In this document: piece by piece, positions 40,001 to 52,938 of the stretch
How the letters are laid out: each line of letters starts with the position of its first letter
Numbering within the stretch: the stretch's first letter is position 1
Assembly: GCA_947179485.1 (NCBI GenBank)
Contig: OX359249.1
Location: 8,618,001-8,682,000 of the forward strand
Length of the DNA stretch: 64,000 nucleotides
Source: Allacma fusca
Taxonomy: Eukaryota > Arthropoda > Collembola > Symphypleona > Sminthuridae
Reading direction: 5' to 3'
Program-made: the position numbers and the translations under genes
The notes under the pieces: model-generated
What the model was told of the DNA's origin: nothing
The model's input: the letters and a program-made list of their open reading frames with translations, nothing else
Databases searched by the model: none

Positions 40001-41059
40001 AGGAGAGGCATGACATATGCTCAAGATTGATTGTACATACATTCATAATTCTTACTATACAGTAACATTCCCGATGCTCTCAGAATTTCAAGAGTCATGT
40101 CAAATACCGTTAGTTCCATAAATTCCTTTTGAATAAAAGTACTCAATGAATGCTCTCTCAATAAATATCTCCGGGCAGGGACAATCAGCTACATACATAT
40201 GTCACTTTCATACAAAATTATGTGAATGAATAAATGAATGAAAAGTCACATATATTTGCTTCTGTATTTTCCCCCTGAATATGAATTATCATGTACGATG
40301 TATTTTGGCTCCTACTCCTACTCAACATTCGTGTACAAGTAACTAAAGAAAATTAAGGGATACTTCCAAGCCATCTAATTTTGTTAACATAGTGAAAATT
40401 AGATGATAATGGTGTTTTCCGTTGCAATTACAAAATAAATTTGATGGATGGTTAGTCCTTTTGCTTCAGTGCAAAGATGCCGAATGAAGATGAGGGGATT
40501 AATCAATCGAAAAAAATTACCACAGTACATAATGCGGAATTTTCTGTATGGAAATCGTGGTCGGAAATGATATATATTTTTTTCTGAGTGATTTTTCAAG
40601 ACAGTACAAAGAGCCCGCTCCATTTGCATTCCATTGGTGGTTTCCATCCCATTTGATTCCTAATTTATTTTTTATTTGCAGTTTTATCCCAACCCGAGAG
40701 GACTTATTGATTATGTAAATATCTGCATATAAATAATTATGTACGTCCCTATTATACAATCCTACATCCTGCATACTGTTATATGCAATGTATGTACAAC
40801 ACCTACTCAATCCTCCTACGTGTGCACTTACTATGTAATATCTGTACTATGTCCAACCCGTTGTGCACCTATAATCTGATATTTGTACCACAAAAGTCTT
40901 ACTGTTGTTTGTAGGGCCAAGGCATATGATTGTCAGAAAAAGTATATGTATATGCAAATAGCGTGAGAGCATGTGAGCATGTAGGAGTATTATTTTATCT
41001 TGTATGTATTTAATAAATTCACACGCCTAACCCCATTGGATTACTTCCATCCGACACAG

Positions 41060-41062
<3 letters not shown>

Positions 41063-41104
<42 letters not shown>
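41063..41104. repeat. Compound (AC)n(AT)n microsatellite
   Basis: An AC run that switches to AT at about 41095. Confidence 0.95.
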
Positions 41105-41107
<3 letters not shown>

Positions 41108-44100
41108 CATAAGTCCTCAGTCCTCCTGAGGATCCTACAAGGGGCACTCTAATCCTCAAGTTTCTGGAAAGTGTCTCCTACCCTATCGCTCAATATAGGC
41201 CATGTTGTTGAATAATTTAATTCCCTAAGAGATAAGATTGAGGATGGAATAGGGAAGTGAATTTCAGTTGATTCCATAACATTTGGCATGAATAGTCAAT
41301 ATTATCCCCTAACCTTGGGGTATGAGAGACTCCTCATCATATCTCCGTCTTACAGAGCATACATATAGGGATGTCTGGCTGAAAATCTGTCTTTGCCGGC
41401 GGTGTGCCCCTCTACATCTGCAAGGGAACCACTCACACACTGTTGGTGCATCTGTATGTATGTAGAATGTTTGCATCAAGTGTGTGAACATATGGTCAAC
41501 TCTCAACTCCTTCAAGATTTTTTTTTTTTTTGCTCACCAAAAAAAAACATTTGATTACATTTCATTAAAAGATTACTACACATATGAAATTTTGGTGGTT
41601 GTATCACTCACTGATTGATTTGAGGTCTACCTCGAAATCTTAACATTATTATTCACTTCTGTGAGTGAGAAAAAAAAAGACAAGGGCTGACTATTGAGAG
41701 ATAGGGAAAGACGGGAAAACATTGAATTGTTCTTTCCCTCAAGTTGATACGACAGGCCAGGGAATGATACGCTGGGAGAGATCTTTTCCGAATCACCTCA
41801 TGGGGATATACAATGTATAGGACGAGGTGAGCGATTAGGATGAGGAAGTTCAAATTGATAAGTCCAAGCCCACTCTCGAGTCCTGCTACAAGCTTAAATA
41901 CCCCCAAACGTGCAATTACCCTTGACATAAACGACATCATCAGGGAAAGAAACTCAATGGATGAGAGAATTCTCTCAATTAAAATGTAAACATTACGATT
42001 ATTATTTATTATTTTGCAAAGGGGAAAAATCTCCGACATTGGACTGAGCATGAGGGAACCTGGGCTCGGAATCTAGTCTAGGTCTAGGGATTTGAATTAT
42101 TAAAATTTCCGAGAAGACTCTTTACAGGTCCACTCAAGTTTACATAGCTGCACCCGGCGTCAATAACTTGACAAGGGTGATGAAGAAGAGTTGAGAGGTA
42201 TTGGAAATAATAACAATAATAATTGCAAGGTGTAATAATTCAAATAGGGAATGTCGTGTCGACAGGGGGATTTGATTAAAATTTAAAAGGCATTGACTCC
42301 GAAAAATTTATTACAGATGACGACAAGGTTTTGCACTTGTCAAGTCATTCGGGAAGCCGTGTGCTCTCACACTATACTGTACAGTCCTCCACAGAAAACA
42401 ATACCTTTGTTTACGTGTGTGTCAAAGCCTTTGGGACAAACCTGGCTCAAATAACCATGTGACTTACATCTTATGGGTCTAGTATAGCTATGTATGTCTA
42501 ATAGCCCTGTCCCCAGTACCTATTAAATATTACGTGAGTTTACACTCCAGCACATTTTCAATCAGACCATGTGTGACTGTGTAATTTTTATTATGTATTC
42601 TCCTGGAGCACGCATACGGATCCATTCTAACGTAATAACTAAACTCCGCCATAGTCTTGAATTTTATTTTATTAACTCCGTATACTTTAGATATAGATAG
42701 TTATGTATCCATTCTACCTTACATACATTCAAATCCATTTTAATACATATATATATATATTCTGTAGTATACCTCTTCACACATGCACACACATACCTCT
42801 CTGTTTCGAGAGAACTGAGCATAGATAAACACCGTCTGTGTGTAGTGGAGCTTGGGACGTCCAATTAGATCTGCAATTCGAATGCTCATTTTCGACACTA
42901 TAAATACACCAGCATGCTATTCCTCTGGGGAATGTGTGTTGTAATGGAGCAAGCACTAGCTTTCATGCCTTTTAATAAATATTTGTGGAGGTTAATAATT
43001 GATATTCACCAGGTCCTTGAACTGATAAAAATTTTAATCATCAAGACCATACACATACACAGGGATAAACCTATAAGCAGAAGAATTAGCATAAATCAAA
43101 TAGAACCATGTCTCATACCCCGTCCTATTATCAGGCTCAAAGACATCCCATCCTACTATTGACTACATATGTCCTATGTATCCACATAATTACTTGTAGC
43201 TCCAAGTTCCATCACATATGTATGTATGTATCTACACTTTTGGCTCCGCATAGTCCACACTCCTGGATGAGGCTTCACTTCAAATTTCCCTAGACTTTGC
43301 TAGTACATGTAACTCTGCGAGTAATTTAAATGAATGACGTGATCGATGTTATTCACTCAGAGTTCGGGGGCACACAGACAGAAACTACGTGTACCTTCCA
43401 GTAACACTCAATTACACGGATTTTAGGAAGAGTGTCTACAGTGCAGTCTCTTTCTACAGGAGCACCCCTCAAAATAGCAAAGTGTCAAATTGGATGCAAT
43501 TATATACAAAAATTGGCAAGGTACAGGGGGTGTGCTCAGGTATTTTTGCTCCTATTGAGAGAACCCTGTGTGAGAGAGTCTCTGATAAACAGGGCAAACT
43601 GTATGTATGTACATATAGGATTAACACCACAGCTCAAGTATCTTTGTCCCCCTGGAAATGTTACTATCGTCTAGGATTTAAATAGTAAATGTTCTTGTCT
43701 GAGAAGGTAAGGTGCTCACTGGGATGCTTAGTACTATATATGTAGATATACATGACAAAAGAATATTTTTCTATGAAAAGTCAAGTTTGCCAACAAAGGC
43801 AAGTGCATTCCCTACAGTCTTCCATGCATTTGACTGGAATATAATATAATATGAGTGAAATGAGTTTCCGAAACGGATGGAAGGTTCAGTATATAAATGT
43901 ATTATCTCCGGGATGTTTCACTACGACTATACATACAACCACACATATGAAGAGTCATAGTTTCCAATTGTGTAGGGGATAGACCTGAAAGCCTCCAGAG
44001 GTGGTGCTAATTGAAGTCACAGGCTAATTATCACCTTGAATAGAAAAGAAAATATGAACTGGGATTCTTCCTCACAATGAGACTTGGTTACTTGCTTTCC

Positions 44101-44809
44101 TCCAATGACCTCACTCCAGACGGAAAAAATTGAAGAACAGCTTGACCGAAATCCTCAAAAACTGACCCAGCCTCCTTCTATTCTACCTTTACAATTGGGC
44201 TTTGGTTTGTGGAACCAGGGAACTGGTCTGCGGCTTCCAACTCCACTTGATAAAAATCAATATATTTTACAATTTTCCCCCAAAAACCTTCCCATCTCAT
44301 TTTCTGGTTGACTCGACTCTCCCAGTCAGAGTCAGCCTTCACTGTGAGGTTCCGTCAAGTATATTTTTCCCAACTTTAACTTGACCATTGTAAAATATGA
44401 CTTTCTGCGTCTTCTCCACCGATGCGTTAAGTATCTCCAGAGCGTTGACTAATACATGCAGACATGTTGTCCCTCCACCACTGGCCCATATGACGATAAG
44501 GAATGGATGACTGTGCGTAAATGGTCGGGTAAGAGTTCACAGGGAATTTTTGGGCCTTCTATGTAATCGTAATTTTAAAAACTGGGATTAACTCAAAATA
44601 GTAATAATTACATATGGGTGCTTATATTTACAAGTTACAACAAATGATTTGGCAGGGTCTGAGTCTTGTAATTTAATTAACAAGGGAAGGCAAGTTGAAG
44701 CGGAGACACTTGCTAATTTTTTGGGTGAAAGTGTGTCATTTTTGCCTCTTACCCGACACCATGCACGTACGTATTGATGGACCTAGGCTGAAGTCCGGAC
44801 CTTTGGAAC

Positions 44810-44832
44810 TCTCTCTCTCTCTCTCTCTCTCT
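44810..44832. repeat. (CT)n microsatellite
   Basis: CT run lying about 50 bp before a splice-acceptor-like site. Confidence 0.95.
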
Positions 44833-44880
44833 TTCTCGAGGCACACGCAGTTTTTTTGTCCGAGAGCTTTGTCGGGGTTT

Positions 44881-45160
44881 TTCAGTGTCATTCCCTTATT
44901 TTGGTGGAACCACGGATTTGAGGGTTCTGCTCATTTATTACACGGACGCTCCGTCGTCCGTCTTACCTTTGTCCCTGGGAACAATAAGTAAAATAATACT
45001 TTACAAGACCCAACAACACCAGTTAAGATGGAGAATTGGTGAGGAAACCTTAAAAGTCAATGAAAGTCAAATTAAAGGGGAAATGGTGTATGTGGCTGAA
45101 AGGTTCTCACGCCAATGTTGCTCTTGTCAGATGCAGCAGTCAATCTCGTTCCTCTGGTAG
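44881..45160 (+). CDS. Candidate exon after a strong polypyrimidine tract
   Basis: The (CT)n at 44810-44832 and a T-rich run end in GGTTTTTCAG at 44880. The following frame is open to a stop at 45160. It begins SFPYFGGTTDLRVLLIYYTD. A GTGAGG donor-like site at about 45038 would give an exon of about 157 nt. The peptide is not recognised. A second frame is also open for part of the stretch, so the coding status is doubtful. Confidence 0.15.
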
Positions 45161-45193
45161 TAAACAGTACACAAAGTATACAGAGTCCAGAGG

Positions 45194-45232
<39 letters not shown>

Positions 45233-48200
45233 TCAAGTCATGTCAAGTTCATTGGGAATCCTATATAAAAGTTGATAAATAATTCATAAACAAAGTTCAA
45301 GTATTTTGATGGTTGAAAAATTTGAGATATTTTTCTCAAGGCGGTCTTCAAAAATCGAGTCATGTTCGACAAGAAAAATTAAAGATTACGTGCACAATGC
45401 TCACTCGTGTTTAAGTGTGATGTACTCTCAGTAGTTGATGGGGAGAACAGTAGTTGATAGTAGTAGGGTAGAAGTGCATGTGTCTCAGATGTAACATTTT
45501 TATCTGGAAATATTTCTACCCTGTAAAAAAAAAGAGAAAAACTTCCAGCTGGAAACTCACTATCAATCACTCTTCATTTTTAATCACTCTCAGTTTCAAC
45601 TCCTACAAGGATTCAAATTTTTACCCTAGATTAAAGAATATAAAAAAGAATTTGAAACAAGGAACATCCATTGAAAAACACACACATTGGAGCATTCATG
45701 AGCGTACATATAATTTCAAGTTAATGTCAGATACACTCCAAGGATGAATGTCATTGTGTGAAGTGGTTGGATTTCAATGTCATAAAATGTCAGGGTTTCA
45801 AAAAATGAAGGCCTTCATTGGGCATATAAAAATTGTAATTAAAAATACAATCCCGGAGAAGAGAGAGGGGGGGGGGTTCCAATTTAGAGGAGACATTTAT
45901 TGGGATTGGGGTTAAATGACAATTTCGTTTTCTCTTGGATTTTACTCCATGGTAATATCCAATTATTGATAACTTTTTATTATAACGTAAGCTATTATTT
46001 TTATGACTTTGGGAACACAATTGGAAAAATAGAGATTATAAAGTTATATGAGCCTCGTGTGAATTTCAAGTTACTGCCTTGTAATCCAAAAACTCTGATA
46101 TATGTGCCTATAGGTATGTACATATATAGTTTGGGATACTTACACTCGTCGCCTCTGCCCATAGGCACTATATACGGACATCTAAAATCAAAAGTGACGG
46201 AAGGCTGCGTATGCGTAGGCACATGCTACTACATCTTGGAAATTAATGAGTTTTGAGAGACTTTAAGTGTTGTAATACTCATTACGTCAATGACTCACGA
46301 CCGTCAGTATTATATTTTAATGTCCAACTTATTCAATGCCTTATATTCCATGCTAAATTTTCCTCCTCTGTCTGAGAGACTCACACTCCTCCTGGCTTCT
46401 CGTCTCTCCACATATGCTCTTATATGAGGATAAAATTTTTTTCAGAGTTTTTTTTTTTTAGCATGTGTGTGCAATCCTAAGAAAGGAGCATCAATGGGAA
46501 TGGTAAGGAGTGGAGAGAGGAAACAGCCCAGAAATTTACTGGTGGCAGACACATTTTCTGACGTGTGAAGTTAAGTCTATCTACACTCCTCATGAGCATG
46601 GACCATTGTTAAGACTGAATATAAATCCGATTCGCGAATCCTCCACTCCGCACACACTGACTGAGCTTGCAAAATTTACACGTTGGGAGTGATGACCCAT
46701 TGGCGCCTTGGAATAATAAAAACTCTGCATATCGCACATTCCCTCCGTTTCCTGCTCCACTATCATTATGTATGCTCGTCCAATAGCCATTTGTTTACTT
46801 CCCTCAACTTATTCTTTAGTCTCTTATATGGGCACTTTAAAAATAAAAATCTTCAATTATTATTTTTTCCTATGAAATTTCTCACACTCATCAAAGAGCG
46901 GAGTGGGACCTTGTTTCAACCCCTAGACTGCATTTTTAATAGGGAACTCCCACACTCCCACCTATTTCGATGCAACTGGGATGCATTTGACTCATTCAAT
47001 TTTTTTAATGCCAGTATCATTTTTAGTAATAATTCAAGTCTCAATGCCTACTTCTTTCAGCATTTTATTTGTAATTAGCCCTCCCGAACTGAGTCTATGC
47101 TCTGTTTAACCTCTGGGTCAGGGAGAGGATGTGTATATGCCCTACCTCTTGTTTCCCTCAGTTTTGGTCGAAGGGAACGAACGTCTCGAGAGTCTCCTTT
47201 ATGGCAGGTTTGACACTCAACTTTTAGCATTAAGTAGCACTTAATCCATGGGACCTTCCTCACTTTTGTCATTACTTCCAGGAAGGACGGTAATCCATCT
47301 CAACTTCCCAGCCCTGGACGGAGAAATCCTGGACATATTTTTTCCCTTCAAGTAATTATGTATATCCCAAGTGAGAATATAAATCTTAAAAGGGAGCCAT
47401 TAAAATTTAGTGAATGATAATTTGAAATAAATTCGTATCTTAAATGGTAGCATGATCATGCCGGGGAAAAAATACTTGAATCATTTTCATATTAAAATAA
47501 TTCCAAGCAAGCACGGATCACAGGGATTTTCCCTAATGATAGAGACTAGAAAGTGTTTAAGGAAAAGTACGAGCGTGTAGTTGGGAATTGAGGGTTTAAG
47601 ACCTGCTACGAAAAGTTAATAATGCAAATCATAACCTTTACATGCAAGGAAATTGTATGGGCTGTAGTTTTAAATTAGAGTGCGAATGGTCAGAATTAGT
47701 AGGGGAGAAATTATTGGTAGCCTTTATAAAGTATGGGTCCTTTCATAGGGATGTACATATGTATGTACATACATAGATCCAGTGTGAAGGGACATATTCT
47801 ATATATGCACAATTGAGGAAGAGAGGATTCCAATGGTGCTTCCTCTCCCTATTGATGTGTTTATGTTGTAGCCGTAATAAGGTTAACAAGGTAATTCTCC
47901 ATTCTTGTTTGCTCTACACGGAAAAGCATACACACACACACGCAATCTCCTTTATGACTTTCTAGGCGATATGTTTCATGCCCTGGGTAGGAAGAAGTAG
48001 AGGGTGAGAGACGCAGAGAGTGATAATGTATTCAATGGGAAAGTATTTGTGTTGTTGAACAAGCCTTCCATGTCCGACAGAACTTGCCCCGGTTGTATGT
48101 ACAGGAGATCTATAAATGTGGGGCTCTTCTCAAAGTAAATATGTAGATTTGTTCATAAAATAAACCTCTTAATACATTTTTAAGGCGCGTAAGGAAGACA

Positions 48201-48611
48201 TAGGAAAAAAAAAGAGAAGGAGCAGGTAGACATAAAAGGGTTACTCTTTCTCGTCCATTGTATAATCAAATATTTATTGAGTCATGTAACATGAAATCCT
48301 AGGATGAGAAATTCTTTAACTTCCATTACGTCCTCTCTTTTCCTCCTCCGAGTCTCAAGCGCTACCTTCCTTGAATCGCAACTTTGTCAATTGCATAATC
48401 AACTCAACAGACTCCAGATCTTCCCTGCATTCACTTGTCACACGTTTGTACGGTTCTTCCAAGTCCAGCCCATCTCAGTCACTGGATCTTTTTAAATTGG
48501 AGATTTGGACGGGGGAAAAGTTGTCTTTGATTGGAAATGAATTGAAGTTTGGACAAGTTATATATATATATGATGTAGTCTAAGGAGTTGTATGTAGTAT
48601 ATACAGATGTG
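45161..48611. other. No gene recognised; non-coding
   Basis: Includes the AC tract at 45.2 kb, a poly-G patch at about 45869 and AT-rich sequence. On the minus strand at 48342-48470 a short open piece (DLEEPYKRVTSECRED) lies just downstream of the candidate exons, but it cannot be joined in phase. Confidence 0.5.
45196..45230. repeat. (AC)n microsatellite
   Basis: Uninterrupted CA run. Confidence 0.95.
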
Positions 48612-48647
48612 AGTCTATATATAATTATATATATATTGACCCCTTAC

Positions 48648-48908
48648 CTTGACAAGGTACTGTTGTGAGACTCGGCTTGGATATCTCTCCGTATCCCAGA
48701 TATCAGCTGTTCTCTTGGATTTAGAGTCAATCTGTGGCCTGATCAGAGTAGGATCTTGTTGGGGATTGGAAGCGCGGATTTCTTCCTTATTGTTAGCAGG
48801 AGCTATGTCTTGATATGAGCATCGACAAAAAAAAATACCCATGGACAGTTCTCCCATTCAGAGACGCTTACGAGGCTGTTTAGCATACATCAGCCTGGCG
48901 TCGTCTTC
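48648..48908 (-). CDS. Candidate two-exon coding segment, protein not recognised
   Basis: On the minus strand one frame is open from about 48952 to 48612 apart from a single TGA at about 48858. A 63-nt intron (48871-48809, GTAAGC donor, AG acceptor after a T-rich run) would remove the TGA and keep frame. It joins a 37-nt exon (48908-48872, EDDARLMYAKQP) to a 161-nt exon (48808-48648). The larger exon reads APANNKEEIRASNPQQDP and ends SRVSQQYLVK at an AAG|GTAAGG donor. The other two frames are broken by stops there. No family is recognised and no next exon in matching phase was found: a nearby open piece at 48342-48470 does not fit. It could be a real internal exon pair of a long-intron gene, a pseudogene fragment, or chance. 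Confidence 0.33.
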
Positions 48909-49607
48909 CTGATGTGTAAAAATTGGGACTTTATTACAGAGCCTTGCCTACACCTATATACAGAGAGGCTCAATTTATGAGTACTGGATTTCCTGCCCTC
49001 AGCACATATTTTTCTTCATATGCGTGTAAGATTTAATGCGTGCGTATAATTATTATAAATAAAAGGGATGTAGCATCCACAGTGAACTCAGTTTATACAA
49101 AGTCAAGTACAAATAAGCAAGGGAGTGGGAATTTATAGATGTGCATTCAACGTAGGGATACATATGTGGCTATGTATATATAGATAGATATATGAGGAAA
49201 ATGTAGTCCTATAGCAAGTTCCAATTAAGCTAGTGTTAGCCTAGTGGTGTTTCTGGGACTGTGTGGTGTAATAAATGCATGGTGGTATAAGTAGATATAC
49301 AGAGGCTGGGGAAAGAGCTCCCAACTTCCATGGACTCACCTCTCCTTCAATGGACTTAATGACACTTGGGAAAAAACTTACCATCCACACTAACAATTCT
49401 AATGGACATTCCTGGACCCTAGCTGGAGCTCCACTGTAATAATAACACTTTAACTTTGTAACGCCAAGCTCCAACTCATTGGGATAGGCAGTGGTATAAA
49501 TGTCCAGTGGACGGGATGGGTGGGAAAAAAATTAGCGAATTGTCCCCTCATAACCCTTTTTTAGGATTTCACCTTTTAAGGGATCACCTTGCGGTGTCCG
49601 TGGAGTA

Positions 49608-49803
49608 CAGTGTACTCTCGTTATAAGAGATCCCCTTGTAGTGATACAATTTGAGGGCGTATTCTCTCTAGGAAAAAAAATATTTGGGCACTTTCCCCTT
49701 TACCACAAAGTTAAATTTTGTCTCCGTATAAGAGCATGTAATTATTACAAAAGTCAGATTTTGCTCCTTGTAGGGATGAGAGCGTAGGGCGTAGAGTCGA
49801 CTG
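49608..49803. mobile_element. Pogo-like MITE, 196 bp, TA target duplication
   Basis: TA|CAGTGTACTCTCGTTATAAG at the left and GTAGAGTCGACTG|TA at the right. The interior is the reverse complement of the core seen at 30860 (GGGCACTTTCCCC, then AAGTCAGATTTTGCTCC). It is one of the two cleanest copies. Confidence 0.8.
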
Positions 49804-50171
49804 TAAGACAAAACCTTACACCGGGTGGTATATCGAACGAAACTATTACTCGGAGTAAAATTTCCCAAAGGTATTTACCCCCATGGAAAAAGATGCCCTT
49901 AAATTAGGAGCTGTCCAGAGGGAACAAGGTTTTATTCCCTCCTTTCTCAGGCTTGTTAACTTTTATATTGTGTCACAAAAGTGAGCATAGGAGGTCCGTC
50001 AGTATTTATGACAACAGTCAAACCTGTGGACACGGTTGTCTTGTAACAATTGTCTCCTGCAAAAGGTATTCAATGACTTGAACGGCATCCTCCTCATGAC
50101 CATTTTTTATTAATTGACTCTGAGTGTACAACTGGCTCCCGTAATTGTCTTCAACTACTGTGCTACCTATA

Positions 50172-50203
50172 GCAGTAGTAGTAGTAGTAGTAGTAGTAGT
50201 AGC
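50172..50203. repeat. (TAG)n trinucleotide repeat
   Basis: About ten AGT units without interruption. Confidence 0.95.
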
Positions 50204-51318
50204 ATCATCTCAGGATTATCCTGAATATAGTGGCATAGCCTCACTCATTAGCATTTTTACACTATGGCTACCAGCCAACTCACACTCCGACTGAGTCCCA
50301 AAGGGCGAAAATGTTTAACCACTCATTAAAAATGAAGTAGTAGCTTGAGACTATCAAAATTGACAGGACAAGTAGGCATCATTTTTGTCTCAGAGACGCC
50401 GTGACTTCCTAACAAGAACGTCACACAGGGCACTGAGAGGGAGCTGGATGGAAATCAGCAGCCAATTTGTAAGCTCACAAGAGATTTAATATAATATTAT
50501 GATTACAATTACGCCCCCCGTCACTCGGGTCGGACCAGCACTGAGGCTTATTAAAACATAATTGTGAAAGTGCGGACTCTTCAAGCAGTATACCAAAGTG
50601 GATCAATGAAAGAGAGGTTCCGAATAGCCGGGGATGTTCCAAGTCATGCTTTTATTATTATGGGACAAGTATTACACATCTCATCCCATAACAAGGACAT
50701 CCTCTGTAGTGTTAAAAATCCTGAGTCACACATATTAGCATTGCTAATATTCCACCCCACTCATCCTAAAAATCTGTGAAGGTTGAGCTTAGGGAAACCA
50801 GAAAAATACATAGCTACACGTGAAATGTGCCCTCATGCTGACTGCAGAACTTAACAGATGATTAGGCACTGGAGGTAAATTGAAGATGATGAAGTGCATC
50901 TGACAGCTACCAGGAGGAAGGCATTCATTTAGTACAAACAAGTGAAATTTTTGCAATCAGGCTGGGCAAGTGTCAGGTGTGTGTTGATGGCCTAAAGGAG
51001 ACCTGTTTACAGAAGAACTCGCGAGATGAGATTTTCCACCTCTCCCCAGCTATCAGCCAACTCACCAATGTCCAAGTAATAGGACTGATAGAAGACCATG
51101 TCCCAACTCCACAAGCCTGATTGACTAAAGGAGATTGAGAAAAGTTACAGGGACTATCCAGGCATGAGTAAGTCCGTTGTTTGTACGTTTCCAAGTCGGA
51201 GGAAGAGGAGCTGAGCGTATATCCTCAAATGAGATCCAGTGACGAGTGAAAAGAGCCTCCAATCTTTGCCCTAATGAATGTTTTTCATGAAGGTTGAAAT
51301 AGAAGTATCAAGAGAGGA

Positions 51319-51344
51319 GTGTGTATGTGTGTGTGTGTGTGTGT
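51319..51344. repeat. (GT)n microsatellite
   Basis: GT run with one TA interruption. Confidence 0.92.
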
Positions 51345-51550
51345 TAGAGAGAATTCCTCCTTACCTCCATTCATTTGTCCCAATAGATAGGAAAAACAGG
51401 TTTTTTCACAGATACGGAAGGAACGGCCACCACACATTACATTATCGGTGATGTAGCTCTATGTACATACAATGCTCCCGTACAGGTGTATATACATACA
51501 TACATAGATGATGCAGTAGTTGCTCCTCCAAAGGTAAGAATGAATCGTAG

Positions 51551-51574
51551 GAGAGAGAGAGAGAGAGAGAGAGA
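51551..51574. repeat. (AG)n microsatellite
   Basis: AG run followed by an A-run. Confidence 0.93.
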
Positions 51575-52529
51575 AAAAAAATCCACTGAGGAATTTCCCC
51601 GCAGGTGAATCGGCGGGCAACACCGGTAAGAAAAGGCACGCAACAGGTTCCTTCGGTATTGAAGCCCTGTCGTGCATATCCTATCGTAATAACATAATAT
51701 CCAACTTGTTCCCTCAGAGATTGTGTGTGTACCGATAATTCCATAGTTATACTTTTTATATTAATAACACCATTCAATAAAAGTGAAGGAGCTTATCTGA
51801 CTTGATGGTACATATGTACGGATGGATCCATATGTACGGGCTGGAGGAGCAGCCTCCAGAAGATATGTATGTATCCAGGTATGTTGGAGCGTACTTTATG
51901 CCAGGGGAAGACATCACACACAGCTCCTATAGCTTTAGTGGTTTAGGGTTTTAAGTGCAGCATTAAAAAAAAAAGTATATTCTATGAGGCTGAGCAACCC
52001 TTTGCCTGAGTATCCATATCTCGTAGTTATATAAGGCATTATAGCATTGTTGTCCTGCCAACAAGTAGATGCGGAGTAATACTCCAGTCAGTTTGTACGC
52101 GGCAGCCTTGTTGTTTGTGTTCCTTCCTCATTGCTCCCGCTAGTGCTCCTACTTTTTCTCATCTTTCCTCCTTTTATCTCCTTTTTTTTAAAAACCTCCG
52201 TGTATTTTAAGACCATGGGATTTTTTTGAAACATTGGGAATTGAGTCTCCATCACGCTCCCCGTAATAACAATACATAAAGAAATGCAATGCTATGCCGG
52301 GCAGGCCAAACTTAAATAGACCCTTGTGTCAAAACTATTGGATGTACTCAACTATAGGGGTCTCCATGCCCGTACGTATTTTAAATCTACCTGCTCAATC
52401 TGGGAAGTACATACGTAATTATTAGTATTGCCCTAAATGGATGCATTTAATGGATTGTACAGGAATTAGGCACATGTATAAAAGTTGAGGTTCAGAGACC
52501 TAGCTTGTATAGTAGGAGTATGATTATGT

Positions 52530-52536
52530 TTGTGTG

Positions 52537-52572
<36 letters not shown>

Positions 52573-52579
52573 TGTGTGT
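52530..52579. repeat. (GT)n microsatellite, long
   Basis: About 50 bp of GT with two TT interruptions. It is complementary to the AC tract 270 bp downstream. Confidence 0.95.
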
Positions 52580-52848
52580 GAGTGGATGTAGGGAAATGTG
52601 CATATGGGTGAGGAATATGTACCGGTTAATATATATTTCAGAGGCACAAGTGTACAATGACGGCTCCATCTCCCCGTCCCAATCTTGTGCTGGAAGCAGG
52701 TTAATAAATAAATTTTTTGGGCAACCACCGACTTGTTTCCACATTGAACCAGTTGGCATACTGGTACTTTATGAGGAAAGCCTCTCACAATTGTCTTGAG
52801 CCTGATTATCATTTTTCACCCTCTTCAACATGCCCACATATATAGTTA

Positions 52849-52887
52849 CACACACACACACATTCACACACACACACACACACTCAC

Positions 52888-52919
<32 letters not shown>

Positions 52920-52938
52920 TCACACACTCACACACACA
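52849..52938. repeat. (AC)n microsatellite, 90 bp, with TCAC interruptions
   Basis: The longest simple repeat in the window: AC with several ACTCAC variants. Confidence 0.95.

Larger units (their letters stand above)
31031..44880. other. Long stretch with no recognised gene
   Basis: About 13.8 kb with only simple repeats and one MITE relic. A 42-codon open piece without ATG at 32764-32889 (LADFIDEGPSEPKTLEKGPL) is GC-richer than its flanks and could be a terminal exon, but it lacks a clear acceptor. ORFs at 33318-33689 and 39542-39937 look random. Confidence 0.55.

Noticed and set aside
48342..48470. Open piece on the minus strand (EEPYKRVTSECREDLE) as the next exon of the 48.6-48.9 kb candidate
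   Set aside because: The upstream exon ends in phase 0 and no acceptor gives this frame in phase 0.
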